From CAVXJN01 sp963773585 (lineage in GTDB: Bacteria > Pseudomonadota > Gammaproteobacteria > JASBUN01), in NCBI GenBank assembly GCA_963773585.1, contig CAVZBR010000003.1, positions 62,001 through 126,000 on the forward strand: 64,000 nt of DNA. The letters run 5' to 3'. A model generated the notes under the pieces. That model had not been told where the DNA came from and ran no database searches. It worked only from the letters and a program-made list of their open reading frames with translations. Of the stretch, positions 37,554 to 46,752 are shown one piece after another. The translations under genes and the position numbers were made by a program. Numbering within the stretch: position 1 is the stretch's first letter; each line of letters opens with the position of its first letter.

Positions 37554-39074
37554 CTATTTACCTTCTTCAGATCGCTCGACCTGTTGCTCGTCAGCAAACC
37601 AGTGAGCCCGGGCCGCCATGATCAGCTTGGCGGCGCGATCTTCATCCATTCCTTCGATTTCCATCAATTCGTCGACTGACTGCTCGGCGAGATCGTCGCG
37701 GGAAAGGATTTTATGGTTGGCCAGCTTGTAAGCCACTTCTTCTTCCATGCCTTCGACTTCGAACAAATCGTCGCTGGGCTTGGAGTCACCCAATTTCTCC
37801 TCGTCGACGATCATCCGGGTCAACAGCACGTCGCGTGCCCGGCCGCGCAATTCTTCAACCACACCCTCGTCGAACTCTTCAATCTCGAGAAGTTCGTGGG
37901 TCGGCACGTAAGCGATTTCCTCGACACTGGAAAATCCTTCCTGGGCCAGGATCACCGCAATTTCCTCGTCCACGTCGAGCTGTTCCATGAACAGCTTCTG
38001 CAGCGCTTCCATCTCGGCCTCGGTCTTCTCTTCGGCCTGGGATTCCGACATGACGTTGAGTTCCCAGCCGGTGAGTTCGCTCGCCAGACGGACGTTCTGA
38101 CCGCCGCGGCCGATCGCCTGGGACAACTGTTCATCGGAAACCGCCAGATCCATGGCATGGCGGTCCTCGTCGACCACGATGGAAGTCACTTCCGCAGGTG
38201 ACATGGCGTTGATTACGAACTGGGCCGGATTTTCATTCCAAAGGATGATGTCCACCCGCTCGCCCGCCAATTCGTTGGAAACGGTCTGCACCCGGGAGCC
38301 GCGCATACCCACGCAGGCGCCGATGGGATCGATACGCGGGTCATGGGACTGAACCGCGATTTTTGCGCGCAGGCCGGGATCCCGGGATGCGCCCATTATC
38401 TCGATCAGGCCCTGTCCGACCTCGGGAACTTCAAGCTTGAACAATTCGATCAGAAGCGCAGGCGCGGTACGACTGACGAACAGCTGCGGTCCGCGAGGTT
38501 CGGCCCTGACGTCGTAAAGGTAGCCGCGCACCCGGTCACCGGAACGCAGTGCTTCGCGCGGAATCAAATCCTCGCGCAAAATCACGCCCTCGGCGTTTGC
38601 CCCAAGATCCAGATAAATATTGCCGCGTTCGATACGCTTGACGATTCCGGTGATCAGCTCGCCCTTGCGATCCTGGAACGCTTCCACCACCTGGGCGCGT
38701 TCGGCCTCGCGCACTTTCTGCACGATAACCTGCTTGGCGGTCTGCGCGGCGATCCGCCCGAACTCGACGTTTTCGATCTGCTCTTCGGCGAACCCGCCCA
38801 CCTCGATGTCGGGCTCATCCTCGCGGGCGACGGTCCACGCCACCTGGCGCAGTGGAAACTCCAGCGCGGCGTCGTCTTCGATCACTTCCCAGCGGCGGAA
38901 AGTGGAATACTCACCCGACACGCGGTCGATGGCGACACGCACATCGATGTCGCCGCCGTGGCGTTTCTTGGCGGCAGATGCGAGCGCCGCTTCGATCGCC
39001 TCGAAGATGATGTCCTTGTCGACCCCTTTCTCATTGGAGACCGCGTCGACGACCAGCAATATCTCTTTGCTCAT
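37554..39074 (-). CDS. nusA: Transcription termination/antitermination factor NusA
   Basis: The 506-aa protein has the NusA N-terminal domain, an S1 domain at about residues 135-200 (ITGIVKRIERGNIYLDLGAN), two KH domains (GACVGMRGSRVQTVSNEL and AIGRGGQNVRLASELTGWEL), and two C-terminal acidic repeats. NusA binds RNA polymerase and modulates pausing and intrinsic termination. It sits between rimP and infB, as in most bacteria. Confidence 0.97.
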   Translation of the reverse strand: MSKEILLVVDAVSNEKGVDKDIIFEAIEAALASAAKKRHGGDIDVRVAIDRVSGEYSTFRRWEVIEDDAALEFPLRQVAWTVAREDEPDIEVGGFAEEQIENVEFGRIAAQTAKQVIVQKVREAERAQVVEAFQDRKGELITGIVKRIERGNIYLDLGANAEGVILREDLIPREALRSGDRVRGYLYDVRAEPRGPQLFVSRTAPALLIELFKLEVPEVGQGLIEIMGASRDPGLRAKIAVQSHDPRIDPIGACVGMRGSRVQTVSNELAGERVDIILWNENPAQFVINAMSPAEVTSIVVDEDRHAMDLAVSDEQLSQAIGRGGQNVRLASELTGWELNVMSESQAEEKTEAEMEALQKLFMEQLDVDEEIAVILAQEGFSSVEEIAYVPTHELLEIEEFDEGVVEELRGRARDVLLTRMIVDEEKLGDSKPSDDLFEVEGMEEEVAYKLANHKILSRDDLAEQSVDELMEIEGMDEDRAAKLIMAARAHWFADEQQVERSEEGK

Positions 39075-39101
39075 TTCCAGTGCCTCCAGCCGTGACCGGC
39101 C

Positions 39102-39554
39102 TCAATACTCCGGGACCAGCCGCGCCTGTTCGATATTGTCCAGGGGCAACCGAACCTCCTGTTCATCCACTTCGAGCACCACCGTGCGGCCGTCGATGCC
39201 ACGCAGCGTGCCGGTAAACTTGCGTCGTCCATCCAGCGGCATCCCAAGACGGATACGCACCCGATTGCCGGCGAAGCGTTCAAAATGCTCAGCCTCGAAC
39301 AATGGCCGATCCAGGCCGGGAGAGGACATCTCCAGCGTGTAATGACCCTGGATCGGTTCTTCCACGTCGAGTGCCGCGCTCACCTGCTCGCTGGCCCGCT
39401 GGCAATCGTCGACCGTAATGCCCTCCGGCCGGTCGATATAGATCCGCAACAGATCGCTACCGGGCTGGCGGTGGTATTCGATCCCGACCAGCTCGTAGCC
39501 CAGCGCCTCGACCGCGGGACCGACGATATTGCGCAGTTTTTCCGATACTTGCAT
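39102..39554 (-). CDS. rimP: Ribosome maturation factor RimP
   Basis: The start MQVSEKLRNIVGPAVEALGYELVG at 39554 gives 150 aa; an upstream TTG at 39575 is possible but overlaps the leader hairpin. The family segments HYTLEMSSPGLDRPL and GRRKFTGTLRGIDG are present. RimP is needed for 30S maturation. It is the first gene of the rimP-nusA-infB unit. Confidence 0.94.
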   Translation of the reverse strand: MQVSEKLRNIVGPAVEALGYELVGIEYHRQPGSDLLRIYIDRPEGITVDDCQRASEQVSAALDVEEPIQGHYTLEMSSPGLDRPLFEAEHFERFAGNRVRIRLGMPLDGRRKFTGTLRGIDGRTVVLEVDEQEVRLPLDNIEQARLVPEY

Positions 39555-39573
39555 CACCGCGCCCAACGCAAAC

Positions 39574-39596
39574 AAAAAATGGGCCTACGGCCCATT
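39574..39596 (-). terminator. Intrinsic terminator-like hairpin in the rimP leader
   Basis: On the minus strand an 8-bp stem (39596-39589 with 39585-39578) with a 3-base loop is followed by T residues (39577-39574). It lies after the predicted promoter at 39626-39654 and about 20 bp before the rimP ATG, so it would be transcribed as part of the leader. It may act as an attenuator rather than as the end of an upstream unit, which already has its own terminator at 39687-39720. Confidence 0.6.
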
Positions 39597-39625
39597 CCCA
39601 AATTGCACGAGAATCATGGACATAA

Positions 39626-39654
39626 ATTATAACCCGGCGCCGCGAATCCGCCAA
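39626..39654 (-). promoter_or_regulatory. Sigma-70 promoter of the rimP-nusA-infB operon
   Basis: On the minus strand a -35 box TTGGCG (39654-39649) and a perfect -10 box TATAAT (39631-39626) are separated by exactly 17 bp. Transcription should start near 39619, giving a leader of about 65 nt before rimP. Confidence 0.8.
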
Positions 39655-39686
39655 CCGGGAGTGCGGCCAGCGGCGTCCGATGGGCC

Positions 39687-39720
39687 TAACAAAAAGGCCC
39701 CTACCGGGGCCCTTTTGTTA
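39687..39720 (-). terminator. Terminator of the ACIII-caa3 operon
   Basis: A 15-bp stem with one mismatch (39687-39701 with 39706-39720) and a TACC loop carries GGGGCC followed by TTTTT on the minus strand. It lies about 150 bp after the last oxidase gene and can work in both directions. I see no gene in 39721-39867. Confidence 0.85.
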
Positions 39721-39867
39721 GACGATTCGCATCCGGCACCAGACCGAACCGGATCCGTGCCGGACAAACCAGCGGGACCCGTATAGCGCCGCTCAGTATA
39801 CGGCGCGATCCGGTACTTTACAAGGCGGGTTCCCGTCTCGGCGTGCCGCCTCCGACGGCAGCGGACG

Positions 39868-40167
39868 TCACCAGGGGGCGGGGATCAGGTGGCGGGTCAG
39901 AAAGTCCGCCAGACTGAGCCCGAACATCAACAGCAGCCATAGCAAGCCGACCACCGAGAACAGGCGAATGAGCGGCGAAGCGCCTTTGAGGTGCATGAAA
40001 AACAAAGCGCCCAGCAGCATCTGCACAAATGCCATTCCGAGGTTCGAAACCAGATTGAAGGGACCCATTGGCACATAGGCGCTGCCCAGAGAGAGGAAAA
40101 TAAGGATCATCTGGGCGATCCAGACCAGGGTGAAGCTTATTACCGACGGTACAGTTCGCTCGCTCAT
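39868..40167 (-). CDS. Cytochrome c oxidase subunit IV-like protein
   Basis: The 99-aa protein has three predicted membrane helices and the prokaryotic COX4/CyoD-like sequence SNLGMAFVQMLLGALFFMHL. It is a small accessory subunit of heme-copper oxidases. Its start overlaps the subunit III stop by 4 bp. It is the last gene of the operon. Confidence 0.8.
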   Translation of the reverse strand: MSERTVPSVISFTLVWIAQMILIFLSLGSAYVPMGPFNLVSNLGMAFVQMLLGALFFMHLKGASPLIRLFSVVGLLWLLLMFGLSLADFLTRHLIPAPW

Positions 40168-40808
40168 GTGCGCGATACCAGATACAGCAGCGGGTACAGG
40201 AAAATCCAGATAGTGTCGACAAAATGCCAGTACAAGCCGGTCAGTTTCACCGGCGTGTAGTAACGCTCGTCGAAGTGTCCTCGCGCTGACAGCACGGTCA
40301 TGACCGCCACGGTGATGACCCCCAGGGTGAGATGGATGGCGTGCAATCCGGTCATGAAAAAATACAGGATGAAAAAGTATTCCACTTCGCCGGGGTGCGC
40401 TCCCTCATGGTGGAAATTGAGCGCGGGGACCAGATGGTGGTGAAAGTCCTTGTAATATTCGTAGCCCTTGATGCCCAAGAACACGACACCGATGGTCGCG
40501 GTAAGCAACAGTAGTATCACCAAGGCACGCCGCCGGCCCAGTTCCGCGGCTCGCACTGCCAGTGCCATGGTAAATCCGCTGGTCAACAGCACCGCGGTAT
40601 TGAGCGTACCGAGCACCACATCGGTTTCGCGGCTCGCTGCCGCGAACGCGTCCGGATACAGCACGCGCCCGATCATATAAGCCGCAAACAAGACACCGAA
40701 AAACAAGACTTCCGTGATCAGGAACACCCACATACCCAGGGTGGCTGCCTCCTGCTGCTGCTGCGGCTCCTGGAATTGCTCGGCGACAAATGCGGCGCGA
40801 TCGTTCAT
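40164..40808 (-). CDS. ctaE: Cytochrome c oxidase subunit III
   Basis: The 214-aa protein has five predicted helices, as in the short bacterial form that lacks the first two. It has GMWVFLITEVLFFGVLFAAY and the C-terminal HFVDTIWIFLYPLLYL. It belongs to the caa3-type oxidase encoded directly upstream. Confidence 0.92.
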   Translation of the reverse strand: MNDRAAFVAEQFQEPQQQQEAATLGMWVFLITEVLFFGVLFAAYMIGRVLYPDAFAAASRETDVVLGTLNTAVLLTSGFTMALAVRAAELGRRRALVILLLLTATIGVVFLGIKGYEYYKDFHHHLVPALNFHHEGAHPGEVEYFFILYFFMTGLHAIHLTLGVITVAVMTVLSARGHFDERYYTPVKLTGLYWHFVDTIWIFLYPLLYLVSRT

Positions 40809-40810
40809 GG

Positions 40811-42415
40811 TCAGTCTCGCGGGTCGTAGGCGTAGGCTTCTTCGGTGACCACAGGTATGGACTCGAAATTATGCGGCGGCGGCGGCGATGGAGTCGTCCA
40901 TTCGAGTCCCTTGGCCTGCCATGGATTCGCACCCGCCAATTGTCCATGGCGCAAAGACCAGAACAGGTAGATCAACGGCAACAGATAGCCGATCGCCAGT
41001 ACCGAAGCCCCGGCGGACGACAGAACGTTCAATACCTGGTACTGCTGTTCATAGGCATGATAGCGCCGCGGCATGCCTTCGAACCCGAGCAGATATTGCG
41101 GAAAGAAAGTGAGATTGAAGCCAATGAAAATAGTGATCGCCGCAAATCGCGCCAGCCGTTCCGAATACAAGCGACCGGTGATCTTCGGCCACCAGAAATG
41201 AATTCCAGCCAGGAACGCCATGACCGTGCCACCCACCATGATGTAGTGAAAATGGGCGACTACAAAATAGGTGTCCGTGAGGTGTACGTCCAACGCCAGC
41301 GCCGCCAAAAACAGCCCTGTAATACCGCCCAGCATGAACAGCCCTATGAATCCCAGCGCATACAACATGGGCGCTTCGAAGGTAATGGACCCGCCGTACA
41401 GGGTCGCAGTCCAGTTGAACACTTTGATCGCCGACGGGATCGCAACCAGGAAGCTGAGGATGGAAAACACCATGCCCGCATATACCGATTGACCGCTGAC
41501 GAACATGTGGTGGCCCCAGACCATGAAACCGACGGCGGCGATACTGAGAATCGCGAATGCCATGGTTTTGTAGCCGAAGATCCGCTTGCGCGAGAAACAA
41601 GCGATGATTTCGCTCACCACCCCCATGGCCGGCAGTACCATGATGTACACCGCAGGATGTGAATAAAACCAGAACAGGTGCTGGAACAATAGTGGATCGC
41701 CGCCCAGTGATGGATCGAAGACGCCGATTTTCATCAGCCGTTCCAACGCCACCAGGGTAAGCGTCATCGCCAGCACCGGCGTCGCCAGCACCATGATGAT
41801 CGAAGTGGCGTAGTTCGCCCACACGAACAGTGGCATGCGGAACCAGTACATGCCCGGAGCGCGCATCTTGTGAACGGTAACGATGAAGTTCAAACCGGTA
41901 AAAATGGATGAAAAGCCAACCACGAATACGCCGACCACGACCATGATGACGTGGGTGTTGGAAAACATGCTGCTGAAAGGCGTGTAGAACGTCCAACCGG
42001 TATCCACGCCTCCGAGTATCAAAGTCAGCACGGTAAATGCGCCACCGATACTGTAGAGATACCAACTGGCGAGATTCAGACGCGGGAAGGCGACGTCCTT
42101 GGCACCGATCATCATTGGCATCAGAAAATTGCCGAGCGTCGCCGGGATCGAAGGTATCAGGAAAAACCAGACCATAACCACGCCATGCAGCGTGAACAGC
42201 TTGTTGTAGGTGTCTGAAGTGACCAGGTCACCGGCCGGCGTCAGCAATTCAAGGCGAATCAAAGCGGCAGCCAGTCCGCCGATGAAGAAAAACAGCGTGA
42301 TCGATGCCAGATACAACAGGCCAATTCGCTTGTGATCGTGCGTGAACAGCCATGAGCGCAGGCTGTGTTTGATGTTGAAATAGTTCGCAGGGCTCACCGA
42401 CACGACCGCACTCAT
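40811..42415 (-). CDS. ctaD: Cytochrome c oxidase subunit I, A2 (YS-motif) type
   Basis: The 534-aa protein has 12 predicted helices. The low-spin heme ligand lies in LHGVVMVWF, one CuB His in FWFYSHPAVYIMVLP, two more in WGHHMF, and the heme a3 and a ligands in VVAHFHYIMVGG. The YSHP form replaces the XGHPEV glutamate of A1 oxidases, so this is the A2 family, as in the Rhodothermus caa3 enzyme. It reduces O2 and pumps protons. Confidence 0.95.
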   Translation of the reverse strand: MSAVVSVSPANYFNIKHSLRSWLFTHDHKRIGLLYLASITLFFFIGGLAAALIRLELLTPAGDLVTSDTYNKLFTLHGVVMVWFFLIPSIPATLGNFLMPMMIGAKDVAFPRLNLASWYLYSIGGAFTVLTLILGGVDTGWTFYTPFSSMFSNTHVIMVVVGVFVVGFSSIFTGLNFIVTVHKMRAPGMYWFRMPLFVWANYATSIIMVLATPVLAMTLTLVALERLMKIGVFDPSLGGDPLLFQHLFWFYSHPAVYIMVLPAMGVVSEIIACFSRKRIFGYKTMAFAILSIAAVGFMVWGHHMFVSGQSVYAGMVFSILSFLVAIPSAIKVFNWTATLYGGSITFEAPMLYALGFIGLFMLGGITGLFLAALALDVHLTDTYFVVAHFHYIMVGGTVMAFLAGIHFWWPKITGRLYSERLARFAAITIFIGFNLTFFPQYLLGFEGMPRRYHAYEQQYQVLNVLSSAGASVLAIGYLLPLIYLFWSLRHGQLAGANPWQAKGLEWTTPSPPPPHNFESIPVVTEEAYAYDPRD

Positions 42416-43350
42416 GGTTTGTTTCCTTCCTGATCGCCGATGGATTTGATATACGCGACAATCTGCATCAATTGTTCGTCATGGATTTGACCTTTGAACG
42501 ACGGCATGACCGGCTGGTATCCGGCTACCACCTGCTTGGCGGGCTGCAACACCGAATCGCGGATGTACCGCTCGTCGACTACGACGGTACTACCGTCCTG
42601 CAGGTGCACTTCCCTGCCGTAGATACCTGCCAGTGGCGGCGCGTGTACGGCTGAGTTCGGCCCGTGACAGCCACTGCATCCGAATTCGCGAAAACGCTTT
42701 TCACCTTGCGCCGCCATGCCCTCACTTGCTGGACGCGCTTGCAGCCAGTCCTGATAATCCTTCGGTTCCATCACAACCACCTGCCCCGTCATCTTCGAAT
42801 GATCCGTACCGCAATATTCAGCGCAGAAAAGATCGAAGGTGCCGTCGCGGGTCGCGTCGAACCAGGCCGTCGTATAGCGGCCCGGCAATACATCCTGTTT
42901 GACTCGGAATGCGGGCACGTAAAAGCTGTGGATCACATCCTGGGAAGTCATGATCAATTTCACCGGTTTGCCCCGCGGCACGTGCAATTGGTTGATTTCA
43001 CGCTGGCCACCCGGATGCTGCACCTTCCACATCCATTGCTTGGCCACCACGTACATCGGTAACGAATCACGGGGAGGAGAATACAGATCGAAATACAGCT
43101 TGCCCGCCCATGCGCAAACACCCAGAAACAGCGCCAGTGGCACCAGCGTCCAGGTAAGTTCCCAGTTCATACGCCTGGTAATGTTCTTACGCTCGACATT
43201 TGAACCCCTCCGGTAGCGCACGGCGAAATACACTATGAAGATCGTTACCCCCGAAACCACCAGTACGCTCAACCCTAGAAGCACGTAAAACAGCAGATCG
43301 ATCGAGGGTGCGATCGAGGACGCTTCGACCGGCGCGAGCGAAAAGCTCAC
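42412..43350 (-). CDS. ctaC: Cytochrome c oxidase subunit II with fused cytochrome c
   Basis: The 312-aa protein has two membrane helices and a CuA domain with CAEYCGTDHSKM. A C-terminal class I cytochrome c domain follows, with CSGCH and a distal Met in PVMPSFKG. The fusion defines a caa3-type oxidase. It overlaps subunit I by 4 bp and is itself overlapped by the Sco gene. Confidence 0.94.
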   Translation of the reverse strand: MSFSLAPVEASSIAPSIDLLFYVLLGLSVLVVSGVTIFIVYFAVRYRRGSNVERKNITRRMNWELTWTLVPLALFLGVCAWAGKLYFDLYSPPRDSLPMYVVAKQWMWKVQHPGGQREINQLHVPRGKPVKLIMTSQDVIHSFYVPAFRVKQDVLPGRYTTAWFDATRDGTFDLFCAEYCGTDHSKMTGQVVVMEPKDYQDWLQARPASEGMAAQGEKRFREFGCSGCHGPNSAVHAPPLAGIYGREVHLQDGSTVVVDERYIRDSVLQPAKQVVAGYQPVMPSFKGQIHDEQLMQIVAYIKSIGDQEGNKP

Positions 43351-44168
43351 AGCTGTACTCCCGCGTCCGTGGGCATCCTGCGTCGACGTTCGCGTCGCAC
43401 CGAAAGCCAGATGAATATGCCAAGGGCAATGACCGCCGCGGCGCCGGCGAGCCGCAAAACATTCATGATCACGAATCCATATTTACCGGTCGTGGGATCG
43501 TACTGACAGCACAGCAAAAGGAGTTTGTCGGCAACGGAGCCGACCTTGTTTCCGGAGGCGTCCACCATCGACAGGCGAAGATCGGACGGTTGGAATTGCA
43601 CGCCGAACATATAGCGCGAAACGACGCCCCCGGGTGTTGCGACCAACAGTCCGGCGGCATGGACATATTGCCGAACATTCTGATCGTAGTAGTACCGAAA
43701 GCCCGCCGCCTTTGCGACTGCTTGGATATCCGGCTGCGCACCCGTCAGGAAATGAGCGTGATCGCGCGCACCTGGAAACGGATAGCGGCCAAGTTCGGCC
43801 TGTTTCTTGTCGGCTGCATCGCGGGCACTTTCGGTCGGGTCGATGCCGACCACCACCAAGCTGAAATCCTTGCCGCCGCGGTAGCCGGTCTTGGCGAGGC
43901 CGTCGAATACGGCAGCGAGTACGGAATCGCAAAGATTGGGACAACGGTAGTAGGCAAACACAACCACCACTGGTCGATCGCCCTTGAAGTAGTCTCCGAA
44001 TTGCACCGCCCTACCGTGCTCGTCGCGAAATGCCGTTTGTAGCGGCAAGTGCGAACCCAGGCGCTGATCGAAACCAACATCTTCCAGGCGGCGTTGTGTC
44101 GGAGTCGCGGACATTGCCGGCACGCAGACCCCGAGCATGAGTACGACCAGCGCGGCGATCCTCGTCAT
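43347..44168 (-). CDS. Sco1/SenC copper chaperone
   Basis: The 273-aa protein has a signal peptide, a thioredoxin-like domain with the copper-binding CPNLC in FAYYRCPNLCDS, the later His in YVHAAGLL, and a C-terminal membrane helix (VIALGIFIWLSVRR). Sco proteins deliver copper to the CuA centre of subunit II, which is the next gene. Confidence 0.9.
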   Translation of the reverse strand: MTRIAALVVLMLGVCVPAMSATPTQRRLEDVGFDQRLGSHLPLQTAFRDEHGRAVQFGDYFKGDRPVVVVFAYYRCPNLCDSVLAAVFDGLAKTGYRGGKDFSLVVVGIDPTESARDAADKKQAELGRYPFPGARDHAHFLTGAQPDIQAVAKAAGFRYYYDQNVRQYVHAAGLLVATPGGVVSRYMFGVQFQPSDLRLSMVDASGNKVGSVADKLLLLCCQYDPTTGKYGFVIMNVLRLAGAAAVIALGIFIWLSVRRERRRRMPTDAGVQL

Positions 44169-44542
44169 GAGCCACCGTCCTGGGCGCCGGCCCGCTGCAC
44201 AGTCAACTCCATGGCGCGATCGATCGGAATGCGCACGGTTCCCGTCTTTCGGTCAACCCACGCGTAACCGGTCAATAGCGCCTGCTTGGACGCGCGATGC
44301 TTAAGGAGATCGGGCTGCGGATTCGGCTGCAAATGCGGCACCGGCGCGGCCACTGAAACCGGTGTGGCGCCACGGGTGGCACCATGGGTAGCCTGCCCAT
44401 ACCATCCCGTCAGCCAATAGGCGACTAAGCCGACGAACACCAGGCTCCCGAACACGATGACCGCGATCATCACCAACTTGCGCGCATCGAGATCGTTCGC
44501 CTGATAGCCGGGCGAGGCGTGAGTTTGCTCAAGCTTCGGCAT
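44165..44542 (-). CDS. Conserved small membrane protein in the ACIII-oxidase operon
   Basis: The start MPKLEQTHASPGY at 44542 gives 125 aa, overlapping the actF end by 14 bp. One membrane helix (about residues 24-46) is followed by a periplasmic segment that ends LLTGYAWVDRKTGTVRIPID. I recognise this ending as recurring in genes next to bacterial oxidase operons, but it has no assigned function. It may be an assembly or linker protein between ACIII and the oxidase. Confidence 0.72.
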   Translation of the reverse strand: MPKLEQTHASPGYQANDLDARKLVMIAVIVFGSLVFVGLVAYWLTGWYGQATHGATRGATPVSVAAPVPHLQPNPQPDLLKHRASKQALLTGYAWVDRKTGTVRIPIDRAMELTVQRAGAQDGGS

Positions 44543-45674
44543 GTGTCTCCCCTCCCCGGTGTGCGTTCCACCTGCGCTCGTCGCGATCCAGAAATATGAA
44601 GAACATAGCAAGCCACACCGCACCCAGCGCGAGGGGTGCGACCCAGTCCAACCAACTCAGCAAATTGTCATGCGGCCGCAAACACGGCATGACCAGCCAA
44701 TAAACGTTCAAAGCACTACCGATCAAAACGGCGATCGCCAGGCTGCGCATGCGCGAGGCCTTGCGCTTCACGGCGCGAAACAGCAGCAAGCCAAATGGCA
44801 ACGCGAACTGTAGTATCCACACAGTGATACCCAGCCCTTCCCAGAGGGGCACGGACCGCTGCCGATACCACTCCGTCTCATGGGGAAGGTCGGCGATCCA
44901 GATGGTCACGAAATCGCTGTAGGCCAGATATGCCCAAAGCAAGGTGAAAACCAGCATCAGATTGCCAAGGTCATGATAATCCTGCGGGCGCATCTGGATG
45001 GGCCGCGACTCGCCGCTCCGCCCAGAGCCCAGCACCACCACCGCGGTGGCTGCCAGCACCTGCACCGCAAGCACCTGTGCCCCGAACACCGTCGAGTACC
45101 AAACCGGCAGCAAAGACATCACCCAGTCAATCGCCGCAAGGGTGCCTGTCAACCCATAGAGCAACAGACCCGCTGCGCTGATTATGCGCACCCGCTGCCA
45201 AGCGCGTGGCGTGTCCTGAAGTTCGGCATCGTATAGCCGACTTCTGAAAAGCAACGCCAGTACAATCCACGTTGCGAAATACAGCGCCGCGCGCATTATG
45301 AAGAAACCAATATTGAGATAAGGCTCCTTGTGATTGAGCAGATGTTGCGGTGCGCCGAGCCCCACGGTCCAGGGATACAGTTGTTTGAGTCCAAACAACA
45401 ACGGCACGAACAGCACCGCAAGCACCGGCAGGACGCCAGCTGCCGCCAGGGCCGGTCGCCGTACCACCTGACCCCAACGTCCGCCCGTCACCTGGGCGAT
45501 CATCGCCAACACCAGCGGACCCAGGGACAGCCCCAGCAAAAACAGAAACGCATACAAATATGCTTCGAAAAACCGTTGCCGGTCGAAAATCGCCCCAGCC
45601 ACCATTGCAACCGCAGCCAACGCACCGATGATCCACGCTGCGCGCCGCCCGGTTGATTGCTCCGCCCAGTTCAC
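44529..45674 (-). CDS. actF: Alternative complex III membrane subunit ActF
   Basis: I chose the GTG start at 45674, where GTGA overlaps the actE stop; this gives 381 aa beginning VNWAEQSTGRRA. About ten helices are predicted, with an NrfD-like pattern related to ActC. ActF is the second quinol-site-type membrane subunit of alternative complex III. An open frame continues upstream to 45959, but it overlaps actE and is not family-like. Confidence 0.85.
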   Translation of the reverse strand: MNWAEQSTGRRAAWIIGALAAVAMVAGAIFDRQRFFEAYLYAFLFLLGLSLGPLVLAMIAQVTGGRWGQVVRRPALAAAGVLPVLAVLFVPLLFGLKQLYPWTVGLGAPQHLLNHKEPYLNIGFFIMRAALYFATWIVLALLFRSRLYDAELQDTPRAWQRVRIISAAGLLLYGLTGTLAAIDWVMSLLPVWYSTVFGAQVLAVQVLAATAVVVLGSGRSGESRPIQMRPQDYHDLGNLMLVFTLLWAYLAYSDFVTIWIADLPHETEWYRQRSVPLWEGLGITVWILQFALPFGLLLFRAVKRKASRMRSLAIAVLIGSALNVYWLVMPCLRPHDNLLSWLDWVAPLALGAVWLAMFFIFLDRDERRWNAHRGGETHAEA

Positions 45675-46216
45675 CGGCTTCGCTCCAGACGTGCTCTTTG
45701 CGCAGTCGGAATGTCCCCCAAAGAGGCATGCTGACTGAGTTGCAATGCGCGGATGTAGGCGATAATGGCCCACCGGTCCCGAGGGGGGACCCGCGCCGCG
45801 TAGGGATACATCACACCATAGCCATTGCTGATCACGTCGTAGAAGTGCTGATCCGGCATGGCCCGCAAACGTTTGCTGTGAAATGACGGCGGATGCGGAA
45901 AACCGCGGCTCGGCACCATGCCATCGCCGTCTCCGGCCAGACTGTGGCAGGGCGCGCAATAAATATTGTAGCGGTTGCGTCCGTGCTCCATGAACGTTTG
46001 CGTCAGCTTCGGCATGCGCTGTGGCGCATCGACGTCCTCAAACGCAACCACGCCTTGCGGCATGGTGCGGGCGGACATGCCATCGCTCCAGAGCTCGCTG
46101 GTCTCCAAGGTCTCGTATTTGGGCTGGTCATACATGTTTTGCACCCACTTCTCGCAGCCGCCGAGGCTTATGGAGGCAACCACCACTAGGCCGATCCAAC
46201 CCGTTCGCCTCATCAT
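45671..46216 (-). CDS. actE: Alternative complex III monoheme cytochrome c ActE
   Basis: The 181-aa lipoprotein has lipobox LGGC and one heme motif CAPCH, with a distal Met candidate in GVMYPYAARV. It passes electrons from the pentaheme ActA toward cytochrome c or the oxidase. It overlaps actD by 4 bp. Confidence 0.9.
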   Translation of the reverse strand: MMRRTGWIGLVVVASISLGGCEKWVQNMYDQPKYETLETSELWSDGMSARTMPQGVVAFEDVDAPQRMPKLTQTFMEHGRNRYNIYCAPCHSLAGDGDGMVPSRGFPHPPSFHSKRLRAMPDQHFYDVISNGYGVMYPYAARVPPRDRWAIIAYIRALQLSQHASLGDIPTAQRARLERSR

Positions 46217-46752
46217 GGCGCAACCTCGGCTACCTGCTGCGCCCCCAACTCCTGTAGCAGCGCCTTTGAACGGTCTGAGTCGAATTGCGTGTCCTGAGCA
46301 CGGATGCAGACAAAAAACCCGTCACGACTGGCGTGTTCGAAGCGCGGCACGTTGAATACCGGGTGATAGAGCTTGGGCAGTCCGTCCGCAATCAACAGTG
46401 CCAGCGCCGCGCACACGGCGGCGCCGAAAATGGTGAACTCTATGCTGATGGGCAGAAACGCCGGCCAACTGTTGAGCGGCCGGCCGCCGATATTGAGCGG
46501 ATAATTGACCACCGCGGCATAGTATTGGATGAAATAGGAGATCGACGCGCCCGCAATGCCGCCCAACAGGGTCCAAAAGGGCAACCAGTCGCGTTTGTGT
46601 CCGAGCAATTCCGCCAAACCCTCCACCGGAAAAGGACTGTACGCTTCCACTTGCGTGTATCCGCGGCTACGTAATTCATCCACCGCACCGCGCAACGCGT
46701 CGGGGGAATTGAATTCGGCCATCAGGCCATACATGGACGCGGAGCTTGTCAT
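46213..46752 (-). CDS. actD: Alternative complex III subunit ActD
   Basis: The start MTSSASMYGLMAEFNSPDAL at 46752 overlaps the actC stop (ATGA) and gives 179 aa. An N-terminal ferredoxin-like segment (LRSRGYTQVEAYSPFPV) precedes two membrane helices. This matches the quinol:electron-acceptor oxidoreductase subunit ActD (DUF3341). Confidence 0.9.
   Translation of the reverse strand: MTSSASMYGLMAEFNSPDALRGAVDELRSRGYTQVEAYSPFPVEGLAELLGHKRDWLPFWTLLGGIAGASISYFIQYYAAVVNYPLNIGGRPLNSWPAFLPISIEFTIFGAAVCAALALLIADGLPKLYHPVFNVPRFEHASRDGFFVCIRAQDTQFDSDRSKALLQELGAQQVAEVAP

Noticed and set aside
45675..45959. Extended upstream reading of actF
   Set aside because: It overlaps actE in another frame; the GTG at 45674 gives the coupled start and a normal family length.
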